Source: Coriobacteriaceae bacterium AM113-163 (GTDB lineage: Bacteria > Actinomycetota > Coriobacteriia > Coriobacteriales > Coriobacteriaceae). From it: a DNA stretch of 64,000 nt. The stretch covers positions 1 through 64,000 of the forward strand of contig JAQDWB010000004.1 of assembly GCA_027673765.1 (NCBI GenBank), given 5' to 3'. Of the stretch, positions 1 through 9,455 are shown piece by piece (the stretch's first letter is position 1; the number at the start of each line of letters is the position of its first letter). Below the pieces are notes generated by a model. The model ran no database searches. It saw only the letters and a program-made list of their open reading frames with translations, and had not been told where the DNA came from. A program made the translations under genes and the position numbers.

Positions 1-16
1 GGTCAAAGGCGGCACC

Positions 17-2050
17 ATGATCCTCCTGGTCGACAAGATCGAAAAAAGCTTCGGCGCGCGCGTCCTCTTTAGCGGCGCGTCCTTCCAGATCAACCCCGGC
101 GAGCGCTTCGCGCTCGTGGGCCCCAACGGCGCCGGCAAAACCACCATGCTCAAAATCATCATGGGCATCGACAGCCCCGATGCCGGCCAGGTCCAGTACG
201 CAAAGGACTGCCAGGTGGGCTACCTAGAGCAGGAAACAAACCTGGAGCACAAGGACACCACCATCCTCGCCGAGGTCATGGCAGCCGCTAAAGAAATTCG
301 CCGCATGGGCGAGCGCGCCAACGAGCTGCAGGCCCAGATCACCGAGCTCTCCGAGCAGGGCAAGGACGTCGACGCACTCCTCAACGAGTACGGCCAGGTC
401 CAGGACCGCTTTGAGCACCTGGGCGGCTACGAGCTCGAGAGCAACGCCCGCAAGATCCTTTCCGGCCTAGGCTTTAAGGTTACCGACTTTGAGCGCCCGT
501 GCTCCGAGTTCTCGGGCGGCTGGCAGATGCGTATCGCGCTGGCAAAGCTCTTCCTGCGCCATCCCGACTTGCTGCTGCTGGACGAGCCCACCAACCACCT
601 GGACCTCGAAAGCGTCCAGTGGCTGCGCGGCTTTATCGCCAACTACGACGGCGCCGTCCTCATCGTCAGCCACGACCGCGCATTCATGGACGCCTGCGTC
701 GACCATGTCGCCGCACTCGAAAACCGTCGCGTGACCACCTACACCGGCAACTACAGCAGCTACCTCAAGCAGCGCGAGGACAACCTGGAGCAGATGCGCG
801 CCAAGCGTGCCGCGCAGGAGCGCGACATCGCCCATATGCAGGTCTTCGTCGACAAGTTCCGCTACAAGCCCACCAAGGCCGCCCAAGCGCAGGAGCGCAT
901 CCGCAAGATTGAGCAGATCAAAAAGGAGCTTGTCATCCTACCCGAGGGCCACAAGCACATCGACTTTAAGTTCCCTGACCCACCGCGCTCAGGCGATATG
1001 GTCGTGGGCCTGGAGGGCGTCTCCAAGTCCTACGGCGACAAGCACATCTACAGCGATATCGACCTCAAGCTCTACCGCGGCGAGCACGTGGCGCTCGTCG
1101 GCCCCAACGGCGCCGGCAAGTCCACGCTCATGAAGATCATCGCGGGACTGGAGCCGCCCACCACCGGCACCCGCGACCTGGGCACCAACGTGGGCGTGGC
1201 CTATTACGCCCAGCACGCGCTCGAGGGCATGACCGAGTCCAACACCGTCCTGCAAGAGATCGACACCGTCACGCCCAAGTGGACCGTGCCACAGCAGCGC
1301 AGCCTACTGGGCGCCTTCCTGTTTAGCGACAACGATTCCATCGAGAAGCAGGTTCGCGTCCTCTCCGGCGGCGAAAAAGCGCGTCTGGCCCTGGCCAAGA
1401 TGCTCGTGGCCCCCGAGGCGCTCCTGTGCCTGGACGAGCCCACCAACCACCTAGACATCGACTCGGTGGACATGCTCGAGAACGCCCTGCAAAACTTCCC
1501 CGGCACCATCGTGCTGATCAGCCACGACGAACACCTGGTGCGCGCCGTGGCCAACCGCGTGATCGACATCCGCGATGGCAAGGTCACGGTCTATGACGGC
1601 GACTACGACTACTACCTCTACAAGCGCGAGGACCTCGCAGCCCGTGCCGCCGCCGAGACGGCAGGGGAGAGTGCGCCGGCCACGGCCAAGTCCACCAAAG
1701 CCAGCGCCGCCCAGGCCGACACCCCCGCAGCTGCCCCCAAACCCGCCGAGGGCAAAAAGACCAAGGAGCAAAAGCGCGCCGAGGCCCAAGCCCGCGCAGC
1801 GCTCAATAAAAAGCTCAAGGGCGTGCGCAACCAGCTCAAGAAGATCGAGACGGAGCTCGACAAAAAGCGTGCCCGCTATGACGAGCTTATGGAATTGATG
1901 GCAAGCGAAGAGCTTTATGCCGATCAAGACAAGTTCAACGCCGCGCTGGGGGAATATAACGGCCTTAAGCAAGAGCTGCCCAAGCTCGAGGACGAATGGC
2001 TCGAGCTTTCCACCCAGATCGAAGAGGAGACCGCGCGTGAACTCTCGTAA
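17..2050 (+). CDS. ABC-F family ATPase (YdiF/Uup-like)
   Basis: A soluble protein of 677 residues with two ABC ATPase domains and no membrane segment, the ABC-F layout. Walker A motifs GPNGAGKT (about 35-42) and GPNGAGKS (about 361-368) are each followed by an SGG signature and a DEPTNHLD Walker B box (about 185-196 and 475). A charged interdomain linker sits near 245-315. After an Ala/Thr/Lys-rich spacer comes a C-terminal coiled coil (about 585-670) as in Uup/YdiF. ABC-F proteins act on the ribosome, assisting stalled or difficult translation; some give antibiotic resistance by ribosome protection. Nothing here points to a resistance subtype, so a housekeeping role is inferred. The ATG at 17 is preceded by AAAGG. 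Confidence 0.93.
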   Translation: MILLVDKIEKSFGARVLFSGASFQINPGERFALVGPNGAGKTTMLKIIMGIDSPDAGQVQYAKDCQVGYLEQETNLEHKDTTILAEVMAAAKEIRRMGERANELQAQITELSEQGKDVDALLNEYGQVQDRFEHLGGYELESNARKILSGLGFKVTDFERPCSEFSGGWQMRIALAKLFLRHPDLLLLDEPTNHLDLESVQWLRGFIANYDGAVLIVSHDRAFMDACVDHVAALENRRVTTYTGNYSSYLKQREDNLEQMRAKRAAQERDIAHMQVFVDKFRYKPTKAAQAQERIRKIEQIKKELVILPEGHKHIDFKFPDPPRSGDMVVGLEGVSKSYGDKHIYSDIDLKLYRGEHVALVGPNGAGKSTLMKIIAGLEPPTTGTRDLGTNVGVAYYAQHALEGMTESNTVLQEIDTVTPKWTVPQQRSLLGAFLFSDNDSIEKQVRVLSGGEKARLALAKMLVAPEALLCLDEPTNHLDIDSVDMLENALQNFPGTIVLISHDEHLVRAVANRVIDIRDGKVTVYDGDYDYYLYKREDLAARAAAETAGESAPATAKSTKASAAQADTPAAAPKPAEGKKTKEQKRAEAQARAALNKKLKGVRNQLKKIETELDKKRARYDELMELMASEELYADQDKFNAALGEYNGLKQELPKLEDEWLELSTQIEEETARELS

Positions 2051-2333
2051 GGCCGCTGCCGTGGCGATGAGCATCATCGCCATCGCCTGTCGCATCTGCG
2101 GCATCTTTATGAGCGCGATGACCGTGCTGCTGTGCTTTAGCGGCCTCACCGCCAAGCTGCAGATCGTGGGCTTTGTCGTTGAGCTTTCGCGCGCGCTGCC
2201 GAGCGCCATCGCCGGCTACGGCGTCATCACATCGCCCTTTGGCGGCGTGTTCCGCCTGGATTACGCCATCGTGGCCGTCATCCTGTTTGTGATCGACTAC
2301 CTGCTCACGCGCGCCTCGCGCCGCGTTCGCTAG
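2037..2333 (+). CDS. small membrane protein of unknown function
   Basis: A 98-residue protein starting at GTG 2037, which overlaps the last codons of the ABC-F gene and has an AGAGGAG ribosome binding site just upstream. It has a short basic N-terminus, a hydrophobic helix (about 8-40), a second hydrophobic stretch (about 72-90) ending in [26 protein letters not shown] sequence, and a basic C-terminus, so two or three membrane segments are likely. I do not recognise a family. It lies between the ABC-F ATPase and an M50 protease with a 9-nt gap to the latter, so all three are probably co-transcribed. Confidence 0.7.
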   Translation: MNSRKAAAVAMSIIAIACRICGIFMSAMTVLLCFSGLTAKLQIVGFVVELSRALPSAIAGYGVITSPFGGVFRLDYAIVAVILFVIDYLLTRASRRVR

Positions 2334-2342
2334 GGGAGCGCC

Positions 2343-3026
2343 ATGTCCAGCAGCTACATCATGAACCTGCTCGCCAGCGCCGTCGCCGTCATCGTGGGAA
2401 TCGTGATCCACGAGAGCGCGCACGCCGCCGCGGCCTGGGCACTCGGCGATAAGACGGCCCGTTCGCGCGGCCGCGTGTCGCTCAACCCGCTTAACCATAT
2501 CGACCCGTTTGGCACCATCATCCTGCCGCTGCTCATGCTTGCCGCCGGCGGCCCGGTGTTCGCCTTCGCCAAACCCGTGCCCGTGTACCTCAACAACCTC
2601 AAGCACCCCAAGCGTGACGAGGTCCTGGTGAGCGCAGCCGGCCCCGCATCAAACATCGCGCTCGCGTGTCTCGCTGCCGCCCTCATGCACGCAGCCTATG
2701 GCAACCTCTGTGCCAGCATGTCCTTTGCCCTGGCGTCCCAGATCATGAACTTCGGCGCCACCTTTATCGTGGTCAACCTGTCGCTTGCGTTCTTTAACCT
2801 CATCCCAATCCCGCCGCTCGACGGCTCGTCGATCATCGTGCCCTTCCTCAAAGGCAAGGCGCTCAACAACTATTACCGTCTGCAGCAATATGCTATGCCC
2901 ATCCTCATCATCGTGCTGTATCTGCTGCCCATGTGGACCGGCATCGACGTGATCGGCCGCTATTTCGACGTTACCGTGTATCCGCTTGCTGAGCAGCTGC
3001 TCAACTTCGCAATCGCCGGCATCTAA
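2343..3026 (+). CDS. site-2 protease family (M50) membrane metalloprotease
   Basis: A 227-residue polytopic membrane protein. The zinc-binding HExxH motif is visible as HESAH at residues 23-27 within the first hydrophobic helix, and the second metal-ligand motif, an NPDG-like IPPLDGS, lies near residue 155-162. This is the arrangement of the short M50B peptidases without a PDZ domain that are often found beside scpA-scpB in Gram-positive bacteria. These enzymes cut transmembrane helices; the substrate cannot be told from the sequence. The ATG follows GGGGAG by a few bases. It continues the upstream operon. Confidence 0.88.
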   Translation: MSSSYIMNLLASAVAVIVGIVIHESAHAAAAWALGDKTARSRGRVSLNPLNHIDPFGTIILPLLMLAAGGPVFAFAKPVPVYLNNLKHPKRDEVLVSAAGPASNIALACLAAALMHAAYGNLCASMSFALASQIMNFGATFIVVNLSLAFFNLIPIPPLDGSSIIVPFLKGKALNNYYRLQQYAMPILIIVLYLLPMWTGIDVIGRYFDVTVYPLAEQLLNFAIAGI

Positions 3027-3041
3027 GGTAAACTTACGGGT

Positions 3042-3060
3042 CGACCGTGCAAAACGGTCG
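3042..3060 (+). other. short hairpin in the leader of scpA
   Basis: A perfect 7-bp inverted repeat (CGACCGT / ACGGTCG, 5-nt loop) in the gap between the M50 protease and scpA. It has no T-run, so it is not a convincing terminator; an mRNA-stabilising or processing role is possible. Confidence 0.4.
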
Positions 3061-3110
3061 TAACATGCACCCAAACCGCGCCGCGAAGGCGCCGTCAAAG
3101 GAGGTCGAAG

Positions 3111-3920
3111 ATGTCGTATCGCGTGTCGACGCAGGTCTACAGCGGACCGTTCGACCTGCTGCTGCAGCTGGTAACCCGCCAAAAAGTAGATATCGGCGCT
3201 ATCTCCATCAGCGAGGTGGCCGAGCAGTACCTTGCCGAGGCCGAGCGCATTGAGGCGCTGGACCTGGACGTGGCGAGCGATTTTTTGCTGGTCGCAGCAA
3301 CCCTTTTGGACATCAAGGCCGCCTCGTTGGTGCCGCAGGAGGCCCCGCGCAAAGTTGATGACGACGACGAGATTGACGAAGACCTCGAGGAGCTCAGCGC
3401 GCTCGACGGCGACGCCCTGCGCGAGGTCCTAATCCAGCGCCTGATCGCCTACAAGCAGTTTAAGGGCGCGGCGGCGGCCCTTGGCGCGCGGATGCAGGCC
3501 GAGAGCCGCATGCACCCGCGTGTGGCCGGCCCCGACCCCGAGTTTTTGGGCCTTATGCCCGACTACCTGGCCGGCATCACCTTGCGCGGCCTGGCCGTTA
3601 TCTGTGCCGACCTGGACGGCAAGCGCCAGACCTTCTTGCTGGAGGCCGAGCACGTGGCGCCGCATCGCGTGCCGCTCGACCTGACCGTGGCCTCAGTCGA
3701 CCGCTTTACCATGGCGCACCAAACCTGCACCTTCCGCGAGCTGCTGGACGGCGACGCCACCACCGAGCAGCTCGTCGTCACCTTTTTGGCCATGCTGGAG
3801 CTCGCCAAGCGTGGCTCGCTCACGCTGAGCCAGGACGAGATCTTTGGAACCATTCAAATCAACCGCGTCGAGGGCGCCGAGGCATACGTGCCCGGCGAGG
3901 GCCCCGATCTCACCGAATAG
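3111..3920 (+). CDS. scpA: segregation and condensation protein A
   Basis: Kleisin subunit of the Smc-ScpA-ScpB condensin that compacts and segregates the chromosome. The protein has 269 residues; the N-terminal kleisin signature is clear (YSGPFDLLLQLV near residue 10, then DIGAISISEVAEQYL), as is the C-terminal winged-helix region (about 205-255) that binds the Smc head. An acidic stretch (DDDDEIDEDLEE, about 83-95) lies in the middle linker. The start has a strong AAAGGAGG site 6-8 nt upstream. scpB follows after 11 nt, the usual pairing. Confidence 0.95.
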   Translation: MSYRVSTQVYSGPFDLLLQLVTRQKVDIGAISISEVAEQYLAEAERIEALDLDVASDFLLVAATLLDIKAASLVPQEAPRKVDDDDEIDEDLEELSALDGDALREVLIQRLIAYKQFKGAAAALGARMQAESRMHPRVAGPDPEFLGLMPDYLAGITLRGLAVICADLDGKRQTFLLEAEHVAPHRVPLDLTVASVDRFTMAHQTCTFRELLDGDATTEQLVVTFLAMLELAKRGSLTLSQDEIFGTIQINRVEGAEAYVPGEGPDLTE

Positions 3921-3931
3921 GAGCCGCAACC

Positions 3932-4660
3932 ATGTCAACCCTTTCCACGCTGGAGGCAAACAGCCTCAAAGGCGCCCTCGAGGCGCTGCTGCTGGTGTCG
4001 AGCGACCCGGTGAGTGCGCCCGCGCTCGCCGGCGCACTGGATATCGCCCCCGGCGAGTGCGCATCGCTGCTCGCCGAGCTCAAGGTTGAGTACGAGGAGG
4101 CCAACCGTGGCTTTCAGCTGCGCGAGGTCGCCGGCGGCTGGCGCCTGTTTACGCATCCCGCCTACCACGACGTGGTAGAGGCCTATGTGCTGAGCTGGGA
4201 CACGCAAAAGCTGTCGCAGGCGGCGCTCGAAACACTGGCCGTCATCGCATACCACCAGCCCGTGACGCGCGAGGTGGTCAAGGGCATCCGCGGCGTCAAT
4301 TCCGACGGCGTCATCGCGTCGCTCGTGGACAAGGGCCTGGTGCGCGAGCTCGGCCGCGACCCCCAGCGCGGTCAGGCCATCATCTACGGCACGACCAACG
4401 CCTTCTTGGAAAAGTTCGGTCTACGCTCCACCCGCGACCTGCCCGATCTGGAGCAGTTTGCCCCCGACGAGCAGTCGCGTCAGTTTATCCGCGAGCGCCT
4501 GAGCGGCCGCAGCATTCAGTCCACGCTCGAGGAGCAGGCCGAGGACCTAGACGAAGAGCGCGAACTGCTCGATACCGATGTTGAAGATGTTGAGGCAGTC
4601 GAGGACTTGGAAACCCTGGTCGTCGACGAGACCTCGGAGGATTTGCATGACGAGGACTAA
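3932..4660 (+). CDS. scpB: segregation and condensation protein B
   Basis: Partner of ScpA in the bacterial condensin complex; dimers of ScpB hold the kleisin. The 242-residue sequence has the two winged-helix domains of the family, with the conserved core ALETLAVIAYHQPVTR near residues 93-110 and GTTNAFLEKFGL near 150. The C-terminal 50 residues are strongly acidic, a common feature of the tail. It lies 11 nt behind scpA and 22 nt ahead of the pseudouridine synthase gene, so it is part of one operon. Confidence 0.95.
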   Translation: MSTLSTLEANSLKGALEALLLVSSDPVSAPALAGALDIAPGECASLLAELKVEYEEANRGFQLREVAGGWRLFTHPAYHDVVEAYVLSWDTQKLSQAALETLAVIAYHQPVTREVVKGIRGVNSDGVIASLVDKGLVRELGRDPQRGQAIIYGTTNAFLEKFGLRSTRDLPDLEQFAPDEQSRQFIRERLSGRSIQSTLEEQAEDLDEERELLDTDVEDVEAVEDLETLVVDETSEDLHDED

Positions 4661-4682
4661 CGAAGTAGGGGAGACGCGCGCC

Positions 4683-5612
4683 ATGGGTAACGCAGTACCC
4701 GCCACCGACGCCCAGCCCGTCTATCCGCACACCATGCGCCTGCAGCGCTTTTTGGCGCGCGCGGGCGTGGCGAGCCGCCGTGGCTCGGAGGACCTAATGA
4801 CCGCCGGCCGCGTGACCGTCAACGGCGAGGTCGCGACCGAGCTGGGCACCAAGGTCGATGTCGACCACGATCACATCGAGGTCGACGGCATGCCCGTCAA
4901 GCTCAACCAGGGCGCCGTGTACTTGATGCTCTACAAGCCAACCGGCTACCTCACCACCATGAGCGACCCGCAGGAGCGTCCCTGTGTGGCGGACCTGGTT
5001 CCCCGCGACCGCTTTCCGGGGCTCTTCCCGGTAGGTCGCCTGGACCGCGACACAACGGGCCTTTTGCTCTTTACCACCGACGGCGACCTGTCGCAGGACC
5101 TGCTGCACCCCAGCAAGCACGTCTACAAGACCTACCAGGCGCTCGCGGACGGCCACCTGACCGATCACGACTTGGAACCACTCCGTCGCGGCATCGAGCT
5201 CGATGACGGCCTTTGTCAGCCGGCAATCTGCCGCGTCATCAACGCACGCGAGGCCGAGGCCGTAGCTCCCCAAGGCGTCAAGCCCGGCACCACCGCCGTG
5301 GAGGTCATCATCCGCGAGGGCCGTAAAAACCAGGTCAAGCGCATGCTGGGCAAGATCCACCACCCGGTGATTCGCCTGCATCGCTGCAACTTTGCCGGTC
5401 TGGAACTCAAGGACGTGGCCAAGGGGTCGTGGCGCGAACTCACCGACCGCGAGGTGCAGATCCTCAAGGCCGGTGGCATCCCGCCCAAGCAGGCGATCGA
5501 CAAGCGAAACGGCGGCAAGCCCCAAGACACGCCCGCCAGTCGCACGCGTCACCACGGTAGCCACGGCTCCGCACCCAAGCGCAACACCTACCGCGAGCGC
5601 TACACGGGCTAG
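4683..5612 (+). CDS. rRNA pseudouridine synthase (RsuA/RluB family)
   Basis: Converts specific uridines in rRNA to pseudouridine. An N-terminal S4 RNA-binding domain (MRLQRFLARAGVASRR, from about residue 17) precedes the catalytic domain with the family motif GRLDRDTTGLLLFTTDG, where the Asp is the nucleophile, and GRKNQVKRML. The C-terminus is a basic, His/Arg-rich tail (about 275-309). I place the start at ATG 4683, which has GGGGAG at a good distance; an in-frame ATG at 4647 lies inside scpB and has a poorer site. RluB versus RsuA cannot be settled here, but the neighbours scpA-scpB and cmk favour RluB. Confidence 0.9.
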   Translation: MGNAVPATDAQPVYPHTMRLQRFLARAGVASRRGSEDLMTAGRVTVNGEVATELGTKVDVDHDHIEVDGMPVKLNQGAVYLMLYKPTGYLTTMSDPQERPCVADLVPRDRFPGLFPVGRLDRDTTGLLLFTTDGDLSQDLLHPSKHVYKTYQALADGHLTDHDLEPLRRGIELDDGLCQPAICRVINAREAEAVAPQGVKPGTTAVEVIIREGRKNQVKRMLGKIHHPVIRLHRCNFAGLELKDVAKGSWRELTDREVQILKAGGIPPKQAIDKRNGGKPQDTPASRTRHHGSHGSAPKRNTYRERYTG

Positions 5613-5679
5613 ACAACCCGCCGTGCCCCCAGCGCCCGCGAACCATACCAGCACGTCAACCATCGAAGGGAAGCATTGC

Positions 5680-6366
5680 ATGATCGTCGCCATCGACGGC
5701 CCCGCCGGTTCCGGCAAGTCCACCATCGCCAAGGAGATCGCCCGCCAGCTGGGCTTTAACAAGCTCGACACGGGCGCCATGTATCGCGCCGTCACCTTCG
5801 CCGCGCTCGACCGCGGCGTCGATCTGGACGACGAGGCGGCCATCGACGCCCTCGCCGAGCAGATCGAGATTCGCTTTACCAACGGCACCGGCGAGGATAC
5901 GCGTTTGACCATTGACGGCAAGGACGCTTCGGCCGCCATTCGTACCCCGCAGGTCGACGCAAACGTGTCCAAGGTCTCGGCCTACCCGGGCGTGCGCGCC
6001 GCCATGCTCATTCACCAGCGCCGCGCCGCCGAGAACCGCGATATCGTGGCCGAGGGTCGCGACATCGGAACCATCGTGTTCCCCAACGCGCAGGTCAAGG
6101 TCTTCCTGACCGCCGACCCGCGCGAGCGCGCCCGCCGCCGCGTGCTGCAGCGTCACCAATTCGACGCGCAGCCGCTCACGCCCGCGCAACTCGAGGCCGA
6201 GGTCGACGAGACTCTCGACGCCCTTACGCAGCGCGACAAGCTCGACAGCAGCCGCGAGGTCGCCCCACTCGTCCCCGCCGAGGACGCCGTGCACGTCGAC
6301 TCCACCGCCCATACCATCGACGAGGTCGTCCGCATTATCGAGGGCCTCATCAACCAAAGGAGGTAG
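5680..6366 (+). CDS. cmk: cytidylate kinase
   Basis: Phosphorylates CMP and dCMP with ATP, in pyrimidine salvage and dCTP supply. The 228-residue protein opens with the P-loop GPAGSGKST (about residues 7-15) and has the expected LDTGAMYRA and AEGRDIGTIVFPNA motifs of CMP kinase. ATG 5680 follows GAAGGGAAG; longer upstream reading is inside the pseudouridine synthase gene and is not needed. The order cmk-plsC-ispH is common in Gram-positive bacteria. Only 3 nt separate it from plsC. Confidence 0.96.
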   Translation: MIVAIDGPAGSGKSTIAKEIARQLGFNKLDTGAMYRAVTFAALDRGVDLDDEAAIDALAEQIEIRFTNGTGEDTRLTIDGKDASAAIRTPQVDANVSKVSAYPGVRAAMLIHQRRAAENRDIVAEGRDIGTIVFPNAQVKVFLTADPRERARRRVLQRHQFDAQPLTPAQLEAEVDETLDALTQRDKLDSSREVAPLVPAEDAVHVDSTAHTIDEVVRIIEGLINQRR

Positions 6367-6369
6367 CCC

Positions 6370-7098
6370 ATGCGCCTGTTTAAGCAGACGCCCGAGGACT
6401 ATTACAACGCCCCCTACGCCGAGTTCCCGGCGCTCATCCGCGGTACCGTCGTCGTAGTCATGGCTATCCTTTGGGCCTTCTCCAAGCTCATGTGGCGTTG
6501 GAAGGTCGAGGACGCTGATCTGCTGTTTGAGCGCCAGGACGGCCGCGGCAGCGTGGTCATCTGCAACCACACCTCGATGGCTGAGCTCTTGGCCGTGGAG
6601 ACGGCGTTGTTCTTTGGCGGCCGCCGCATTCGCCCCATCTTTAAGTCCGAGTTCGCCAAGAGCAAGATCGTACGCTGGGCCTTTAGCCGCGTGGGCGGCA
6701 TTCCTGTCGAGCGTGGCGCCGCCGACATGAAGTGCCTGCGCGCCGCCCAGCATGCGCTGCAGCGCGGCGAGGACGTCCTGATCTTCCCCGAGGGCACGCG
6801 CATCCGCTCGCGCGAGATCAAGCCCGAGGTCCACGGCGGTTTTGCGCTCATCGCCCAGATGGGCAAGGCGCCCGTCAACCCGCTCGCCATCTGCGGCTGG
6901 TCCGACATCACGCCTGCGGGCAAAAAACTCATGCGTCCCAAGAAGTGCTGGATCCGCGCCGGCAAGGCCGTCTCGCTTTCGGACGCGCCGGCCGGGCTTA
7001 GGCGCACGGAGCGCCTGGCCTGGTTTGAGTCCGAGGCTATGAGCCGCGTATACGCCATGCGCGACGAGCTGTGCGCCGAGCATCCGGGCAGGTTCTAG
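6370..7098 (+). CDS. 1-acyl-sn-glycerol-3-phosphate acyltransferase family protein
   Basis: PlsC-type acyltransferase that would acylate lysophosphatidic acid to phosphatidic acid at the membrane. The 242-residue protein has a hydrophobic segment near 20-38, motif I at H67 (NHTSMAE), motif II near FSRVGGIPVERG and motif III FPEGTR. Motif I normally reads HX4D, but here the acidic residue is Glu (E72), a conservative change at the catalytic dyad. Placement between cmk and ispH and close to plsY and gpsA supports a phospholipid role. The start has AAAGGAGG immediately upstream. Confidence 0.9.
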   Translation: MRLFKQTPEDYYNAPYAEFPALIRGTVVVVMAILWAFSKLMWRWKVEDADLLFERQDGRGSVVICNHTSMAELLAVETALFFGGRRIRPIFKSEFAKSKIVRWAFSRVGGIPVERGAADMKCLRAAQHALQRGEDVLIFPEGTRIRSREIKPEVHGGFALIAQMGKAPVNPLAICGWSDITPAGKKLMRPKKCWIRAGKAVSLSDAPAGLRRTERLAWFESEAMSRVYAMRDELCAEHPGRF

Positions 7099-7100
7099 CC

Positions 7101-8000
7101 ATGAGCGAGAACGTGACGAACACCGCCGCGACTGCGTCCGACCAAGCCACCGCGCCCACCATCGAGATTGCAGCTCACGCCGGCACCTGCTACGGCGTGC
7201 AGCGCGCGCTCGACATGGCATTGGCCGCCGCGCCGCAGGCAGGGGAGAGCGCTCAGGTCCACACGCTGGGTCCGCTCATCCATAACCCCATCGTGGTGCG
7301 CGAGCTCGCCGAGGCAGGCGTCGGTCTGGCTGAGACCCTAGACGATGCCGCATCGGGCACCGTGATCATCCGCGCTCACGGCGTGGTGCCGCAGGTGATC
7401 GATGCCGCTCGCGAGCGTGACCTTACTGTGGTCGACGCCACCTGCCCGTACGTGAAGAAGGTCCATGTGGCGGCCGAGCGCCTGGTGCGCGAGGGCTACC
7501 GCGTGATCGTCGTGGGCGAGCCGGGTCACCCCGAAGTCGAGGGCATCCTGGGCCATGCCGGCGATGACGCGCAGGTCGTGAGCTGCGCTGCCGATGCGGA
7601 CGCGCTGTCGCTCAAGGGTAAAGTGGGCTTGGTTGTGCAGACCACCCAGACTGCGCAGAACTTGGCCGAGGTCGTGGCTGCTATCACCCCGCGCGTGCAG
7701 GAGCTGCGCGTGATCAACACCATCTGCGCCGCCACGAGTGAGCGTCAACAGGCAGCAGCCACACTTGCCAACCGCTGCGACTGCATGGTCATCGTGGGCG
7801 GCAAGAACTCGGGCAACACCCGCCGCCTGGCGCAGATTTGCGCAGACGCCTGCGAGCGCACGTATCACATCGAGGAAGCTTCTGAGCTCCAAGCCGCGTG
7901 GTTTACCGACGCTCACCACATCGGCATCACCGCCGGAGCCTCCACCCCGCAAGAACACATCGAGCGCGCCGTCGAGCGCATCAAGGAGCTTTGCCGCTAA
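7101..8000 (+). CDS. ispH: 4-hydroxy-3-methylbut-2-enyl diphosphate reductase
   Basis: Last enzyme of the MEP isoprenoid pathway, reducing HMBPP to IPP and DMAPP with an iron-sulfur cluster. The 299-residue protein keeps all three cluster cysteines: C30 (GTCYGV), C115 (DATCPYV) and C209 (NTICAAT). HAGTCYGV, the GHPEVEG motif and the ITAGASTP motif near the end are typical. The start at ATG 7101 lies 2 nt behind plsC with no clear Shine-Dalgarno site, so translational coupling is likely. An N-terminal Ala/Thr-rich stretch of about 20 residues is extra. Confidence 0.96.
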   Translation: MSENVTNTAATASDQATAPTIEIAAHAGTCYGVQRALDMALAAAPQAGESAQVHTLGPLIHNPIVVRELAEAGVGLAETLDDAASGTVIIRAHGVVPQVIDAARERDLTVVDATCPYVKKVHVAAERLVREGYRVIVVGEPGHPEVEGILGHAGDDAQVVSCAADADALSLKGKVGLVVQTTQTAQNLAEVVAAITPRVQELRVINTICAATSERQQAAATLANRCDCMVIVGGKNSGNTRRLAQICADACERTYHIEEASELQAAWFTDAHHIGITAGASTPQEHIERAVERIKELCR

Positions 8001-8002
8001 CC

Positions 8003-9445
8003 ATGGACCAGACCGTACCCGCATACGCCGCCGAGGTGGCCGATTACGGGCGCAGCCGCGACCCCGAGCCGGGTGAGGGCGCGCTCGTAAAGAACGTGCG
8101 TCCCGAATCGCCCGCGTGGGATGTGGGTATCGAGCCGGGCATGCGCGTGCTCACGGTCAACGGTGAGGCGCTCACCGACATGATCGTTTGGCTCTGGGAG
8201 GCCGACGATGATACCGTCGACCTCGAGGTTTTCGACCCGCGCGACGGCACCGTCACCCCCGTCGAGCTCGACCGCTTTCCCGGCGAGGATTGGGGTTTGG
8301 AGTTCGATGGCCCCATCTTCGACGGCATGCGTACCTGCGTCAACGCCTGCGTGTTCTGCTTTATGACCATGCTCCCCAAGGGCGGCCGCTCCACGCTCTA
8401 TATTCGCGACGACGACTATCGCCTAAGCTTTTTGCAAGGCAACTTTGTCACGCTTACGAACCTCACCGACGAGGACGTGCAAAACGTCATCCAGCGCAAC
8501 ATGAGTCCCATGAACGTGTCGGTCCACGCTGTGAGCCCCGACGTCCGCCGTCGTATGATGGGCCGTAACGCCCAGCGAGGCATGGACGTACTCGAGACCA
8601 TCATGGCCGCCGGCATCGAGATTCACGCGCAGATCGTGTTGTGCCCCGGCATGAACGACGGCGAGGAGCTGGAAAAGACCCTGCGCTTTTGCGAGGAGCA
8701 CGAGCAAATCACAAGCCTGGGCATTGTGCCGCTTGGTTTTACCAAACACCAAAACCGCTTTAGCTGGTCATACAGCGACAAGCCCGAACTGGCGCGCGAG
8801 ACCATTGCCATGATCCGTCCCTACCAGGATCGTGCCTACGAACGCTTTGGCCGCCACACCTTCCAGATGAGCGACGAGTTCTATCTGGACGCCGGCATCG
8901 ATCCTCCCGAGGCAGACTTTTACGACGGCTATCCGCAGTACTACGACGGCATCGGCATGATCCGCTCGTATCTGGACGAGACCGACGACGTGCTGACTAC
9001 CGATGCCGAGCGACTGGCCCGCGTCCGCGAGGCCATCGCCGCCCGTGGCCAGCACCTGATGTGCCTCTCGGGCGCCAGCGCACGAGACACCGTGGCACGC
9101 TTTTTGGAGTCGCCGCATGGTCTCGGCGGCACCGTCACAGCCATCAAGAACCGCTACTTTGGCGGCAACGTGGACGTGACCGGCCTCATCGTCGCGTGTG
9201 ACATTCTGGAGCAGCTGCCCCAAGATCTGTCGGGGGTTATGCTCTTTGTGCCTAAGCTCATGTTCAACGCTGACGGCATGACGCTTGACGAGTATCATCG
9301 TGACGATTTACTCGCAAGCCTTACCAGTCGCGGCGCCGAGGTTCATGTGGTGTCGACCATGCCGCATGAGCTGCTCGATACCCTGGAGCACATCCTTGGC
9401 ATTGTGCCTGCCGACTCTACTAATTCCGCTGACCCTACCCATTAA
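8003..9445 (+). CDS. DUF512 family radical SAM protein with PDZ-like N-terminus
   Basis: A 480-residue protein of the DUF512 group. A PDZ-like region (about 20-90, including the SPAWDVGIEPGMRVLTVNG stretch) precedes a radical SAM core with cysteines C112, C116 and C119 in a CxxxCxxC pattern, which would bind a [4Fe-4S] cluster and SAM. The rest matches the DUF512 domain (about 280-470). The reaction is unknown. The family is regularly encoded next to der in clostridia and relatives, as here, hinting at a link to ribosome assembly or RNA modification; that link is inference from position. It starts 2 nt after ispH. Confidence 0.85.
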   Translation: MDQTVPAYAAEVADYGRSRDPEPGEGALVKNVRPESPAWDVGIEPGMRVLTVNGEALTDMIVWLWEADDDTVDLEVFDPRDGTVTPVELDRFPGEDWGLEFDGPIFDGMRTCVNACVFCFMTMLPKGGRSTLYIRDDDYRLSFLQGNFVTLTNLTDEDVQNVIQRNMSPMNVSVHAVSPDVRRRMMGRNAQRGMDVLETIMAAGIEIHAQIVLCPGMNDGEELEKTLRFCEEHEQITSLGIVPLGFTKHQNRFSWSYSDKPELARETIAMIRPYQDRAYERFGRHTFQMSDEFYLDAGIDPPEADFYDGYPQYYDGIGMIRSYLDETDDVLTTDAERLARVREAIAARGQHLMCLSGASARDTVARFLESPHGLGGTVTAIKNRYFGGNVDVTGLIVACDILEQLPQDLSGVMLFVPKLMFNADGMTLDEYHRDDLLASLTSRGAEVHVVSTMPHELLDTLEHILGIVPADSTNSADPTH

Positions 9446-9455
9446 AGGAGAGCAG

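Noticed and set aside
4578..4682. Longer N-terminus for the pseudouridine synthase
   Set aside because: The extension lies inside scpB in another frame and has no ribosome binding site; ATG 4683 has a good one.
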